Assembly (NCBI GenBank): GCA_947167445.1 | Contig: CAMVID010000007.1 | Span: 1-64,000, forward strand | Direction: 5' to 3' | Source of the DNA: G11 sp947167445 | GTDB lineage: Bacteria > Bacillota > Clostridia > Lachnospirales > Lachnospiraceae | DNA: 64,000 bases | In this document: one piece after another, positions 24,767 to 34,549 of the stretch | How the letters are laid out: every line of letters begins with the position of its first letter | How positions within the stretch are numbered: position 1 is the first letter of the stretch | Notes under the pieces: generated by a model | Databases searched by the model: none | Told to the model about the DNA's origin: nothing | What the model saw: only the letters and a program-made list of their open reading frames with translations | Program-made: the position numbers and the translations under genes

Positions 24767-24890
24767 CCCATATTATATATCTGATATTCCCAAATGGCAA
24801 TTTCGGTACTAAAGTGTTCTTTGGAACAAAAAGCGACATCCTTACTCGTTTTTTGAAACTTTATTTTTTATCTTTCTGAAAGGTGCAAAG

Positions 24891-25823
24891 ATGACCAGGC
24901 TTTTAAACAGTAAAAATGAACATCTGGGATACGGTTTGGTATTTTTCTCCGGAATACTCTGGGGGCTCTCAGGCTTCTTCGTAAAAAGACTGCAGGGTCT
25001 CGGAGCTGACTCTTCATTGATTTCATTCATGAGAGTTTCAATTGCCTTTGTGGCCATGCTCGTATTCTGTGTAGCGAAATTCGGTTTTAAGAGCCTTATC
25101 ATTAGTCAAAAGCAGATTTTTGTGTGCGCTGCTCTTGGTCTGATATGCCATGGGGTTTACAACCTCTTTTATAATTTCGCCATTACAACCCTTGGCATAT
25201 CCTTCAGCACCGTTATCCTTTATTTATCACCGGCTATGACATTGATTTTCTCGGCAATTGTTTACAAAGAGAAAATCAATATGATCAAAATACTGGCTAT
25301 ACTTGTCAATATCCTCGGATGTGGGTTTACCATAACAAACGGCCGCTTAAACATTTCCGGTTTTGTGGTTTCCGGACTTGTTGCGGCCGTTGGTGCCTGT
25401 ATCTGTTATTCAATGAATTCCATTATCGGCAAGATGTCCGATAAGGGAACCAATCCCTTCGTAATGAGTATGTACAGCTTCTTTTTCGCTGCCATCGTAC
25501 TCCTTGTTATTGTTAAGCCCTGGGAATACAGGGTTACATTGCAAACTACCGGCGTTGTGGAATGGGGTGTCCTCTACGCTTTAATTCCCACAGCCATAAC
25601 ATACGCCATTTACTACATCGGAATACAGAAGGTAAAGGATTGTAGTAAAGTTCCCGTCCTTGCTTCCGTCGAAGTAGTTGTGGCTTCCGTGGTTGGAGTT
25701 ACACTCTTCGGGGAGCATATGGGTTCCGTAAGCATAATGGGTATCGTCATGGTTATCGCTTCAATCGTTATGATGAATACTCACTTCTACAAGGATATAA
25801 TTTCTCTGAACGCCGCAAAGTAA
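24891..25823 (+). CDS. EamA/DMT-family transporter
   Basis: A 310-residue polytopic protein with about ten membrane helices arranged as two repeated EamA halves; the first begins LVFFSGILWGLSGFFVKRL and the second FVVSGLVAAVGACICYSMNSIIG. Members export amino acids, metabolites or small organic compounds. It is divergent from a LysR regulator. It is one of only two plus-strand genes in the window and its last 37 bases overlap the 3' end of the convergent HD-GYP gene. AAGGTG lies five bases before the ATG. Confidence 0.9.
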   Translation: MTRLLNSKNEHLGYGLVFFSGILWGLSGFFVKRLQGLGADSSLISFMRVSIAFVAMLVFCVAKFGFKSLIISQKQIFVCAALGLICHGVYNLFYNFAITTLGISFSTVILYLSPAMTLIFSAIVYKEKINMIKILAILVNILGCGFTITNGRLNISGFVVSGLVAAVGACICYSMNSIIGKMSDKGTNPFVMSMYSFFFAAIVLLVIVKPWEYRVTLQTTGVVEWGVLYALIPTAITYAIYYIGIQKVKDCSKVPVLASVEVVVASVVGVTLFGEHMGSVSIMGIVMVIASIVMMNTHFYKDIISLNAAK

Positions 25824-27649
25824 GTTTCGATTCGGCCTTCCCCTGTAATATATTCCAAATGACTCTGAAGCCCGGTGTTGTCATTGATCAGTTTGACAAT
25901 GCCGGGATGATATCTTGTTCCGGCTCTTTCCGTCAGTTCCTGAAGGAGTTCCTGGAAGGATTTACCCCTTGCATAATTTCTGCAGTAAACATCGGTTGCG
26001 GCGTCGATTGAATCCGCAATGGTGATTATATCGATGATGATCTTAATGGGAGACTTGGTGTTGTCGAAGGCAACAGGATAGCCACCCTTTCCGTCGTAGT
26101 ATTTGTGGTGTCCCACTATTACATCAAAGTATGGCGCAAACTGAGGGTCCTCATTCACCAGCATAAGTCCCTTTTCGGGATGGAGTCTTATGAGATCATG
26201 CTCCTCGCCGCAAAGTCTTCTCCACTGCTGATTGATGACATCGGTAATAAGGCATTTGCCTATGTCGTGAAGCATTCCGCAATCACAGACATACTTCTTG
26301 ATTTCCTCAGACTTCTTCTTGACCTCGTCAACATCCTTACAGCCAAGGATTCCGATAAACTCCTCAGGATTGGTCCAAAGATAAACATTGGTGATGGCCT
26401 GAGCAATCTGAACCACCATAAGGGAGTGCAGATAGGTAATGGGCTGTCTTGAGATGATAATCTTTGACAGATAGTTCCTCTTCTCCTCAAGGCTTTCCAT
26501 AAAGGGCTCCACAGCCTTAAACCACTCGGCACTTGCTGAGTTTAAGCGGGATGTGAAGAAGTGGTAGGGCGCAGTCTGATGTACGTGGGTAACCTTGTTA
26601 AAGAAGCGCTCCAGATACTCCCTTCTCTCTGCGGGAGTAAATTCGCTGTCCTTTAAATATTTAAGTATGCTTATGCCTGTATCATGGTAATTGAAAAAGA
26701 TATCAAGCTCTTTGTCTTCGTTGTCGGTGTCGGAATAATTGGGGAACCTTAATTCATCGGCTATTAAGGAAATCTGTTCCTCAACAACCTCCCTTACTTT
26801 CATTCTTCCGGACAGGATTCTTGCCTTGTGGTAAGCCCTCATAACGGCGCCGCTGGTGTCCTCTCTCTTTCCGAGATCAAGTTCTCTCTTGGCCTGCTCC
26901 GCTATCTTTATAAACTGTCCCCTCTGCCTCTCCTTTAAGTTATCCACATAAGCTTCGGAATAAAGGATATCCTCGTTTATTTTGGCCATTACAAGAGGAA
27001 GGAAAGGCTTGTCGCCATCCAAAGTCTGTACCGCAGGGTTGTTGAAAAGTTCCATAACCGCATAGTAATAGTCATAAACTGAATCCTGAAGGAAGGGACA
27101 TATTTCAGTTAAAGGCGCAATAAGGTTGGAATAGGCCGTAAAGAAGCAGCGGCGGATTCTGGGATCACTGACTTCAACGTAGTGAGCCCGAAGTGAAATC
27201 ACTCTCTGATAATAATCTATGGCAACGCCGAGTCCCGCGTCACCCATGGTTCTTGAGTAGAACTCAGTAGTCTCAAATCCCATGAGATGGTAAAGGAAGA
27301 CCCTGTGGTCAAGGTCATTCCTCATCTCATAGTACGATATAAGCTTATTGGCTATGGTTGACATAACTTCAAAGTCATCATAACCGCAATAGTAAAGGTC
27401 CATGATGACATCAAAAAACATCTCGGCGTCGTTATCCGTAAGGATCTCGTCGAGATAATCCCTGATGGTCGCTAACATCTCCTCTGTTTCGCCGTAGATA
27501 AATCTCATTTTCAGAGAGCGCTCCTTAAGGAGACCGGTCCATTCAGCAAGATTGTTTTTTTCAAGAAGTTTCTCGTGCAAGCTATCGTTCAGATCACGAT
27601 GATCCTTGTAGGTCTGAAGAAAATCATGGAGAAAATCCTTTTTTTCCAT
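25787..27649 (-). CDS. HD-GYP-type phosphohydrolase, degenerate
   Basis: A 620-residue cytoplasmic protein. Residues 1-440 are helical with TPR-like character and no clear domain. The C-terminal part has an HD domain: HDIGKCLITDVI, HPEKGLMLV, IVGHHKYYDGKGGYP and IIIDIITIADSIDAATD. HD-GYP proteins hydrolyse cyclic di-GMP. The signature here reads GGYP instead of HHExxDGxGYP-type completeness, with the HD and HH metal residues retained, so activity is plausible but untested. Its final 37 bases overlap the convergent EamA gene. Sixteen bases below the lysA stop. Confidence 0.75.
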   Translation of the reverse strand: MEKKDFLHDFLQTYKDHRDLNDSLHEKLLEKNNLAEWTGLLKERSLKMRFIYGETEEMLATIRDYLDEILTDNDAEMFFDVIMDLYYCGYDDFEVMSTIANKLISYYEMRNDLDHRVFLYHLMGFETTEFYSRTMGDAGLGVAIDYYQRVISLRAHYVEVSDPRIRRCFFTAYSNLIAPLTEICPFLQDSVYDYYYAVMELFNNPAVQTLDGDKPFLPLVMAKINEDILYSEAYVDNLKERQRGQFIKIAEQAKRELDLGKREDTSGAVMRAYHKARILSGRMKVREVVEEQISLIADELRFPNYSDTDNEDKELDIFFNYHDTGISILKYLKDSEFTPAERREYLERFFNKVTHVHQTAPYHFFTSRLNSASAEWFKAVEPFMESLEEKRNYLSKIIISRQPITYLHSLMVVQIAQAITNVYLWTNPEEFIGILGCKDVDEVKKKSEEIKKYVCDCGMLHDIGKCLITDVINQQWRRLCGEEHDLIRLHPEKGLMLVNEDPQFAPYFDVIVGHHKYYDGKGGYPVAFDNTKSPIKIIIDIITIADSIDAATDVYCRNYARGKSFQELLQELTERAGTRYHPGIVKLINDNTGLQSHLEYITGEGRIETYFAAFREIISL

Positions 27650-27665
27650 AAGCCCCTCCGGAAAG

Positions 27666-28907
27666 TTACATTAACCTGAATAAATCCTCGTATGTTTCTC
27701 TTTTCCTGATAGTCTTAATGCTTCCGTCCTTGCAAACCAGCACCTCTGCCGGGCGGGGACGGGAATTGTATGTGGAACACATTGAATATCCGTAAGCTCC
27801 CGCGTCAAGAACACAGGCCAGATCGCCCTTCTTGATCTCGGGAAGCATTCTGTCTTTTGCAAGCAGATCTCCGGATTCGCAAATATTACCGCAAACATTA
27901 ATCGGTGAGAGACTGTCCCTCGATACCGCCTTCCCGTCCCTAAGCACCTCTACGTCGTGCCAGGAGTCATACATGGAAGGGCGAAGGAGTACATTCATTC
28001 CGATATCTGTACCCGCATACACGTGTCCGTTATTCTGTTTAACGGCGTGAACACGTCCAAGGATAACACATCCCTCTGCAACGCAGAAACGGCCCGGTTC
28101 CGACTTAAATAAGGGCGCATAGCCGTATTCAGCCACGAACTTGTCAAGAATGGCCTCAAGAGCCTTCTTAAAGCCTTCCATGTCAAAGGGCTTCTCATCA
28201 TCAAGCTTGTGATAAGGGATTCCGTATCCGCCACCAAAGTCTACAAACTCAAGGTTCTTAAACTTCAGAGCAATTCGAAGGAAGTTTTCGGCTGCAGCAA
28301 GGAAAGGCTCGTAGTCCATAAACAATGAGCCTATGTGCTGGTTGATTCCTGCTATTGTAAGGTTATATTTATCTGCGATTTCAAAAATCTTATCGATATC
28401 TTCTTCGGCAACGCCAAACTTGGTCTTCTTACCTGCTGTAACAACCTTCTCGTGATGGCCTGCTCCTACGCCGGGATTAATTCGAACGGCGCATTTTCCG
28501 CCGGGGTTAATCTCACCGAAGGTCTCAAGCTGAGACAGGGAATCAAGGCTTGTCATAATGCCCCTGTCGATGGCGTAGCGCATCTCTTCTGCGCTTACGT
28601 TATTGGGCACGAAGAAGATTCTCTCTTTGGGAAAACCTGCAGCCTCTAACATTCTGATCTCACCTTCACTCATGGCGTCACAGTTAATTCCCTCCTCGAG
28701 AGCCAGCTTAAGAATATGAATGTTGGTGTTGGCTTTCACAGAGTAGTTGGCTGTGTAAGGATATTTGGTGATAACCTGAGAAACGGCGTGCATACGATTA
28801 CGAATAATCTCCTCGTTGTACACGTAGAGAGGAGTCTTGTATTCCTCTGCAATCTTCTCGGGATTATTTCCTTTGAAAAAATCCACTGATTCTATATATG
28901 AGTTCAT
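27666..28907 (-). CDS. lysA: Diaminopimelate decarboxylase
   Basis: Final step of lysine synthesis: meso-diaminopimelate to lysine with PLP. 413 residues, fold III. Signature YSVKANTNIHILKLALEEGINCDAMSEGE (PLP lysine in SVKAN), VDFGGGYG, and C-terminal CGNICESGDLLAKDR with GAYGYSMCSTYNSRPRPAEVLV. It follows ddh by 27 bases, so the two genes form the last two steps of the dehydrogenase-type lysine route. Confidence 0.96.
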   Translation of the reverse strand: MNSYIESVDFFKGNNPEKIAEEYKTPLYVYNEEIIRNRMHAVSQVITKYPYTANYSVKANTNIHILKLALEEGINCDAMSEGEIRMLEAAGFPKERIFFVPNNVSAEEMRYAIDRGIMTSLDSLSQLETFGEINPGGKCAVRINPGVGAGHHEKVVTAGKKTKFGVAEEDIDKIFEIADKYNLTIAGINQHIGSLFMDYEPFLAAAENFLRIALKFKNLEFVDFGGGYGIPYHKLDDEKPFDMEGFKKALEAILDKFVAEYGYAPLFKSEPGRFCVAEGCVILGRVHAVKQNNGHVYAGTDIGMNVLLRPSMYDSWHDVEVLRDGKAVSRDSLSPINVCGNICESGDLLAKDRMLPEIKKGDLACVLDAGAYGYSMCSTYNSRPRPAEVLVCKDGSIKTIRKRETYEDLFRLM

Positions 28908-28934
28908 GTTACTATAATAAACCTTTCTTGCAAA

Positions 28935-29915
28935 TTAGAGAAGATGTGCTCTGATTTCTTCGCCGCTTAAGGGTGAAAGATATGCGGGAGCAATGTCGAA
29001 TACGGTCTTGCAGCCTGTAACGCCCTCTTTCTTAAGGCGATGGATTGCTCTTGCATAAGCCACAAGAACAAGTGATGTGAACTCAGGGTTGGAGTCAAGC
29101 TTTAAGCTGTACTCGATAATAGCATTGTTCTCATTGTCCCATCCAAGCTTACCGGAACGGAATACAAATCCGCCGTGAGGAATGCCTGCGTGGTCTCTCT
29201 TAAGCTCTTCCTCGGAGATGAAATGAACGGTGGTATCATACTCATCAAAGTAGTTGGGCATGGTCTTGATTTCGTTCTCAATAGCCTTAAGATCAGCGCC
29301 TTCCTCAGCCACAACGAAGCACTCTCTTGTGTGTTTCTGTCTTGTGGTAAGTGTGGGGTTCTCGCAGTTTCTTACCTTCTCCAAAGCCTCGGGAACAGGG
29401 ATTGTGTACTGCTTGCCGTCCTTGACGCCCTTGATACGTCTGATGGCGTCTGAGTGACCCTGGCTTACTCCCTTGCCCCAGAAGGTGTAGTCGTTACCAA
29501 CGGGAAGAATGCTGTTGGCATAGAGGCGGTTAAGGGAGAACATTCCGGGATCCCATCCTGCGGAAATAAGAGCAATGTGTCCTGTCTCCTTTGCTGCCTT
29601 GTCCACGTTTGCAAAGTGCTCGGGAATCTTTGCATGAGTATCAAAGCTGTCAATTACGTTAAAGTTCTTAACATACTCGGGGGTCATCTTAGGAAGGTCT
29701 GTTGCACTTCCGCCGCAGATGATAAGAACGTCAATTTTATCCTTATAATCGTTAATGTTATCAACCTTCACAACCGGAACATTTGGTGTGAGGATCTTAA
29801 CAGTCTCGGGAGCTCTTCTTGTAAAAACAGCAACAAGCTCAGCATCTTTATTCTGCTTGATTGCGCATTCAACTCCACGTCCTAAATTACCGTAACCTAA
29901 AATACCAATCTTCAT
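28935..29915 (-). CDS. ddh: meso-Diaminopimelate D-dehydrogenase
   Basis: NADPH-dependent, one-step conversion of tetrahydrodipicolinate to meso-diaminopimelate, bypassing the succinyl/acetyl branches. 326 residues; Rossmann opening IGILGYGNLGRGVE, the middle ICGGSATDLPKMTPEYVKNFNVIDSFDTH, and AGWDPGMFSLNRL. This enzyme is patchy in bacteria but common in some Clostridia and Corynebacterium. AGAGAGG lies before the ATG and a TATAAT -10 sequence is about 25 bases further, just after the terminator of the previous gene. Confidence 0.95.
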   Translation of the reverse strand: MKIGILGYGNLGRGVECAIKQNKDAELVAVFTRRAPETVKILTPNVPVVKVDNINDYKDKIDVLIICGGSATDLPKMTPEYVKNFNVIDSFDTHAKIPEHFANVDKAAKETGHIALISAGWDPGMFSLNRLYANSILPVGNDYTFWGKGVSQGHSDAIRRIKGVKDGKQYTIPVPEALEKVRNCENPTLTTRQKHTRECFVVAEEGADLKAIENEIKTMPNYFDEYDTTVHFISEEELKRDHAGIPHGGFVFRSGKLGWDNENNAIIEYSLKLDSNPEFTSLVLVAYARAIHRLKKEGVTGCKTVFDIAPAYLSPLSGEEIRAHLL

Positions 29916-29956
29916 TTCTGCACCTCTCTTAGTTAAGCTTCTTTATTATACCATAT

Positions 29957-29991
29957 AAAAAGGCGTAGTAATACCTTGGTATTACTACGCC
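29957..29991 (-). terminator. Intrinsic terminator of the upstream DUF3048 gene
   Basis: Minus strand: GGCGTAGTAATACC/GGTATTACTACGCC (stem of 14 pairs, small loop, 29962-29991) followed by five T. It separates the transporter operon from ddh-lysA. Confidence 0.92.
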
Positions 29992-30023
29992 GTAATATGC
30001 ATATAAACTATATTTACTTATTC

Positions 30024-31190
30024 TTACTTGATTACCAGGTCGCCCCATGAATCATCGGGAACAATTGTAATGTATGTATTACCTGTGTTGAGCTTGATGT
30101 GTCCGCCCTCAACAATGTTATCAAAGTAAGTAATGTTGTACTGAACTCCATTGGAGCCGTCCTTGTACCAGTTGATGGGGATTGCCTTACCGTTTGTAAG
30201 GTAGTAACCCTTATCGCCTGCACCTACAACGTTGTAGATAAGATATCCGTTCTCATCAAGCTGTGAGAAAGAGCAGCCCTGAATGATTACATTCTTAAAG
30301 CTTGTAATCTTGTTGCCGTCGCCCTCATCAACGTGAGCCTGATTGTATACATAGTAGTCATAGGTCTTGGTTGACTCGTTGTAAACAAGCTTAGATGATG
30401 TGTGCTTGAAGGGGAGCTGTATGGTTGTAGCAGGAATAGCATAATCCTGTGTAAGCTCTGTATCCTTGGTGTTGAACTCAAAGTGCTGTCCGGGATAGAA
30501 AGAATTGTACTGGGTATCATAACCTGCCTGAGCAATTCTGTCCTTAAGTCCTGCATAGGAGTTTCCGGTTGTAGGGTTGGTATATCCATCATATGTGATA
30601 TACTCTGTAAACTCAGTAGCCTTACCGTTTGAGAAACGCGCAAAACCACCGTTTAAGTTGTCAACGTAGTCCATAGCGATGTAGTCATTAATATAGAAGG
30701 GACCACCATCGTGGCAAAGGATTGCGTTGTACTCTCCCATAAGGAAGAAGTTTGTGGGACGTGTTGAACGAATTGAACCGATTCTGTCTACTGATGCGTA
30801 ATCCTTGAAGATACACATAAGACGGGTTACTCTGTCGTTCTTGGTGCTGTTCATGATCTCGTATACGATATCAGCGCTGTTAACACCAAAGTGGTTAAGT
30901 GCTGTGATTTCGTTATCAATCATAACTGCGATGGGACGCTGTGTCTTAAGATCCTCTGAGATGATCTCGTTTGTGAGCTCTGAACGATACATTCCTTCGG
31001 GAATAACTTCAGGCTCTTCTTCAGGTTCCTCAGCTGTCTCTGTTACTTCGGGTGTTTCTTCTACTGTCTCCCAGGTGATTCCCTCCTCTTCACTTGCGGG
31101 AGCTGTAGTCTCTTCATCTTTGTTGCCGCAACCTGCCAAAAGGCAAAGGCTAAGACCCATGGCTGCAAGCAGATAAAACTTCTTACTCAA
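30024..31190 (-). CDS. DUF3048 lipoprotein
   Basis: A 388-residue predicted lipoprotein with lipobox LLAGC at residues 17-21, a Glu/Thr-rich linker to about 70, then the DUF3048 fold: YRSELTNEIISEDLKTQRPIAV, NADIVYEIMNSTKNDRVTRLM, and SVDRIGSIRSTRP, ending in GNTYITIVPDD. Function unknown; family members include YerB of Bacillus. The start codon is TTG at 31188-31190. A paralogue lies at 51996-53135. Last gene of the nucleoside-transporter operon (17-base gap after the NlpC/P60 gene). Confidence 0.88.
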   Translation of the reverse strand: MSKKFYLLAAMGLSLCLLAGCGNKDEETTAPASEEEGITWETVEETPEVTETAEEPEEEPEVIPEGMYRSELTNEIISEDLKTQRPIAVMIDNEITALNHFGVNSADIVYEIMNSTKNDRVTRLMCIFKDYASVDRIGSIRSTRPTNFFLMGEYNAILCHDGGPFYINDYIAMDYVDNLNGGFARFSNGKATEFTEYITYDGYTNPTTGNSYAGLKDRIAQAGYDTQYNSFYPGQHFEFNTKDTELTQDYAIPATTIQLPFKHTSSKLVYNESTKTYDYYVYNQAHVDEGDGNKITSFKNVIIQGCSFSQLDENGYLIYNVVGAGDKGYYLTNGKAIPINWYKDGSNGVQYNITYFDNIVEGGHIKLNTGNTYITIVPDDSWGDLVIK

Positions 31191-31207
31191 ATCTCTTACC
31201 TCTCTCT

Positions 31208-32449
31208 TTACGCTTCGTCGCGTTTTATCTCAACTATGAGCACTGTATCCTGCTCATAAGTCCTTCCTGTTTCGCTTCTTATCATATCCACGTTGGAAAT
31301 CTCTACTCGGTAGAGCTCCAGAAGCTTTCCGCTGTCATCAAGAATGGATGCCAGTCCGTGGAATCCGTATGCCTTCCCGTCATGCATGCCAAGATAAAGC
31401 ATAACATGACCCGGGCACAGTAAAAGTGAACCGGGCTGAACGCTATTATAATCTATACCGCCAGTCGGGTCAATAGAATGTTTCTTAATTTTTCGCATAT
31501 CAATGGTATCTCGGGGCAGGGTAAAACCGAAGCAATTGTACACTGCATTCACTATTCCCGAGCAGTCACTGTGACCGTATTTTCCGCCCCAGCTGAACTG
31601 GTCACCAAGAAGTTTAAAGGCCTGGGTAACTACATTCTTTGTGGTGTAGGGCAGGAAACCCTGATGCAAATCTATATCCAGTTTGGTATTTACAAATCTC
31701 AGTCCCCCGTCAATGGTTCTGGTGGGAATACGAAGATTTCCGTCCATATCCATGGAAATCTTGGTGCCCACATAGAGTTTCATCTTAACTCCCAAAACAT
31801 CGCAGGATTTATGTTCAGTTACTATTGCAAATCTGGGAGAAAGAAGATAGTCCTCCCAAATACTTCTCTGGCATGTGGCAATACAGATTCTCTTAACCCA
31901 TCCCTTGTAGTTCTTGGAATGGACAAATAGCCATTTCTTATCCTCGGAAGTGTGATAGATGAGTACCGGCTCCGCCAGGGTTAACTGAGTTCCCTGAAGC
32001 TGATCGATACATTTCTCACTGATGAAGCTTCCATCCTCGGTTCCCGCCTTGGTGGTGGGGAAATATCGAAGATCCGCAGGACACGCTGCAAGGCCGCAGG
32101 AAACCGTCACTTGATCGGGTATCGATTCAAGTGCCTGTGAGTCCTCTAGGTCTTTGATGTCTGCTGGAGTAACCTTCTCATCGGCAAGATAAACCAGATC
32201 ATCAAGATTCTGTCCCCTGGTAATCATATCAACCAGCTCCGCCTTTGAGATACTGTGGGGAGCAGTCAGAAGATTCATAAGTCCAAGATCCTTCTGTTCT
32301 TCAAGATACTGATTATACTTTTCGATTTCGTCGATATTCATCAGAATCGAGTCATTCAGATTCCAGAAGTCGACTGAGGTCATTTCCTGTGTCGCCGATC
32401 CGGATATCGGCGCGATAGGATTTCTTCCGGGATATTCTGTAATATTCAT
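31208..32449 (-). CDS. NlpC/P60-family protein with SH3-like region
   Basis: A 413-residue protein with a C-terminal NlpC/P60 catalytic domain: Cys296 in GHSDCSGIV, His348 in CPGHVMLYLG, and a third polar residue in GFHG. A central region (about 150-235) resembles an SH3b1 domain (LTLAEPVLIYHTSEDKKWLFVHSKNYKGW). Members cleave D-glutamyl-meso-diaminopimelate bonds in peptidoglycan. Odd: no signal peptide or membrane helix is visible at its N-terminus, so it is either exported in an unusual way or acts on cytoplasmic muropeptides. Weak ribosome site. It follows two permeases by nine bases. Confidence 0.82.
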   Translation of the reverse strand: MNITEYPGRNPIAPISGSATQEMTSVDFWNLNDSILMNIDEIEKYNQYLEEQKDLGLMNLLTAPHSISKAELVDMITRGQNLDDLVYLADEKVTPADIKDLEDSQALESIPDQVTVSCGLAACPADLRYFPTTKAGTEDGSFISEKCIDQLQGTQLTLAEPVLIYHTSEDKKWLFVHSKNYKGWVKRICIATCQRSIWEDYLLSPRFAIVTEHKSCDVLGVKMKLYVGTKISMDMDGNLRIPTRTIDGGLRFVNTKLDIDLHQGFLPYTTKNVVTQAFKLLGDQFSWGGKYGHSDCSGIVNAVYNCFGFTLPRDTIDMRKIKKHSIDPTGGIDYNSVQPGSLLLCPGHVMLYLGMHDGKAYGFHGLASILDDSGKLLELYRVEISNVDMIRSETGRTYEQDTVLIVEIKRDEA

Positions 32450-32458
32450 ATGAGTATT

Positions 32459-33445
32459 TTATCGTTCTTCTCTGAAGTACGCAAGTCCGAGGGAAGCAGG
32501 GGGCTGGTTTTCTCTCTTACTTCTTATTGAAGTAATAACCAGAACCACCAGTGTTACCACGTAAGGAATCATCTTATATAATTCCTTGATTTCCATATGA
32601 TCCATTCCTGTGGGAATGAACAGATAAAGAATATATAAGCCACCAAATAATATGGAGGCAAAAATGCCGATACTGGGTCTCCAGATTGTAAAAATAACAA
32701 GTGCTATTGCAAGCCATCCTCTGTCGCCGAAGGCATCGTTGGACCATACTCCACAGGCGTAGTCCATTACATAGTAAAGTCCGCCCAAACCTGCAATCAT
32801 ACATCCGATACAGGTTGCAAAATACTTATATCTTGTAACGTTGATTCCGGCTGCATCTGCAGTGGTGGGGCTCTCACCCACAGCTCTCAAATGAAGGCCC
32901 ACTCTTGTGTGTCTTATTACTCTTGATGTAACAAGAGCAATGGCTATTGAGGCATATGCGAGGAATCCGTAGGATAAGAAGATTTTGCCAAACCATCCAA
33001 GCTTATCCGCGAAGGGCAGTGCATGTGAAAAGTATGCACTGGTCTTGGAAAGGGCGATGGAAGGAACATCACTTCCCGCAAGCTTTATAAGGGAGCCGCC
33101 GAAGAAGTTTCCGAAGCCTATGCCGAAGGTTGTCATTGCAAGACCGGTAACGTTCTGGTTGGCCCTTAGGGTAACGGTCAGGAAGCAATAAATGAGGCCC
33201 ATAATAAGGGAGCCCAAAAGGGAGCAAAGAAGTGGAATTGCAATGGCGAAGAAACCGTTGATTTCACCTGACTGCTCATAGAAAAAGGAACCGATAACGC
33301 CACTTATGGCACCAACGTACATGACGCCGGGGATACCAAGGTTAAGGTTACCTGCCTTCTCCGTCAGAGTTTCGCCTGTGCTTCCGTACAAAAGCGGAAT
33401 GCCCTGAACAACTGCTCTTGGTATGAAAGAAACCAGATCAATCAT
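32459..33445 (-). CDS. Nucleoside ABC transporter permease 2 (YufQ/NupQ-like)
   Basis: A 328-residue inner-membrane permease of the branched BPD_transp_2 family, with about eight to nine helices. The motif HTRVGLHLRAVGESPTTADAAGI, the cytoplasmic coupling loop typical for this family, is at about residues 175-198. Partner of the permease at 33446-34549, whose TAA directly precedes this ATG. It is the second permease in the order BMP-ATPase-permease-permease that marks YufNOPQ-type purine-nucleoside uptake. Confidence 0.9.
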   Translation of the reverse strand: MIDLVSFIPRAVVQGIPLLYGSTGETLTEKAGNLNLGIPGVMYVGAISGVIGSFFYEQSGEINGFFAIAIPLLCSLLGSLIMGLIYCFLTVTLRANQNVTGLAMTTFGIGFGNFFGGSLIKLAGSDVPSIALSKTSAYFSHALPFADKLGWFGKIFLSYGFLAYASIAIALVTSRVIRHTRVGLHLRAVGESPTTADAAGINVTRYKYFATCIGCMIAGLGGLYYVMDYACGVWSNDAFGDRGWLAIALVIFTIWRPSIGIFASILFGGLYILYLFIPTGMDHMEIKELYKMIPYVVTLVVLVITSIRSKRENQPPASLGLAYFREER

Positions 33446-34549
33446 TTATTTTGCCTCCTTTCCTGCAGTTTTCTTACGAAAGTTTATTTTATAAGTAATG
33501 AAGAATTCACATCCGATTACAAAGAAGAGAATGATACCGGTTAAGATATCAGAGAAGGAGTGATTCAGGCTGAATGCTGTGGAAATCTCTCCCGCTCCTC
33601 TTCCGAGGAATACTATCAAAAGGCTTGTGAGAATCATTCCCAGAGGATTAAACTTTGCAAGCCAGGAAACCATTACCGCGGTGAAGCCCTGTCCGCCTGC
33701 GATTGTGGTTGTAACCGTGTGGTTGATGCTGCCCACCAGAAGAAGGCCCGCAAGTCCGCAAACGGCACCGGAAAGAATCATGGTTCTCACAATTACCTTC
33801 TCAACCTTGATACCTACATATCTTGCAGTGTGCTCACTCTCGCCCACAACCGAAATTTCATAGCCGTGTTTGGAGTAATTAAGGTAGATATACATAAGCA
33901 CTGTGGAAACCACTGCGATTATTATGCAAAGCAGATATTTGTTTCCCACCTCGGGAAGCCAGCCGGCATTGGTGTTCTGATTGATGATACCAATCTTACC
34001 TGAGCCCTTGGGAACCTCCCAAAGAATGGTGTAGTAGGCTACCAGCTGAGTTGCAATGTAGTTCATCATCAGGGTGCAGAGGGTTTCGTTGGTGTTCCAT
34101 TTGGCCTTGAAGAAGGCGGGAACGAATCCCCAAAGTCCTCCTGCCAGTATGGAGGAAATCACCATGCAAAGGATTACCACGCCGCCAGGAAGCTTATCTC
34201 CCAGGCAAATCATGCAGGCTGCGGCAGCAAGAGCTCCCGCCAGAACCTGTCCTTCGCCTCCTACGTTCCAGAATCTCATTCTGAAGGCAGGGGTTACTGC
34301 CAGGGATATTATTAACAAAATACTGATGTCCTGAACTGTAATCCAGGATTTTCTGGCGGTACCGAAGGCACCTGTAACTATTGTTTTGTAAACGTCCAAA
34401 GGATTTAATCCCGTAAGGGCCGTTGTGAGAATTCCGCTTACGATAAGGGCGAGGACGATGGCTGCCAGTCTGATTGCCCAGGCCACATACCACTTCACGT
34501 CACCGCGCTTGACAATATGAAGAAGCGGTTCTTTTATCTTACTGTTCAT
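33446..34549 (-). CDS. Nucleoside ABC transporter permease 1 (YufP/NupP-like)
   Basis: A 367-residue polytopic permease, BPD_transp_2 family, with about eight to ten helices. The coupling loop reads YSKHGYEISVVGESEHTARYVGI at about residues 220-245. Its ATG overlaps the last 11 bases of the ATPase gene. Sequence and gene order match the guanosine-type importer NupNOPQ; specificity within purine or pyrimidine nucleosides is inferred from the riboswitch. Confidence 0.9.
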   Translation of the reverse strand: MNSKIKEPLLHIVKRGDVKWYVAWAIRLAAIVLALIVSGILTTALTGLNPLDVYKTIVTGAFGTARKSWITVQDISILLIISLAVTPAFRMRFWNVGGEGQVLAGALAAAACMICLGDKLPGGVVILCMVISSILAGGLWGFVPAFFKAKWNTNETLCTLMMNYIATQLVAYYTILWEVPKGSGKIGIINQNTNAGWLPEVGNKYLLCIIIAVVSTVLMYIYLNYSKHGYEISVVGESEHTARYVGIKVEKVIVRTMILSGAVCGLAGLLLVGSINHTVTTTIAGGQGFTAVMVSWLAKFNPLGMILTSLLIVFLGRGAGEISTAFSLNHSFSDILTGIILFFVIGCEFFITYKINFRKKTAGKEAK

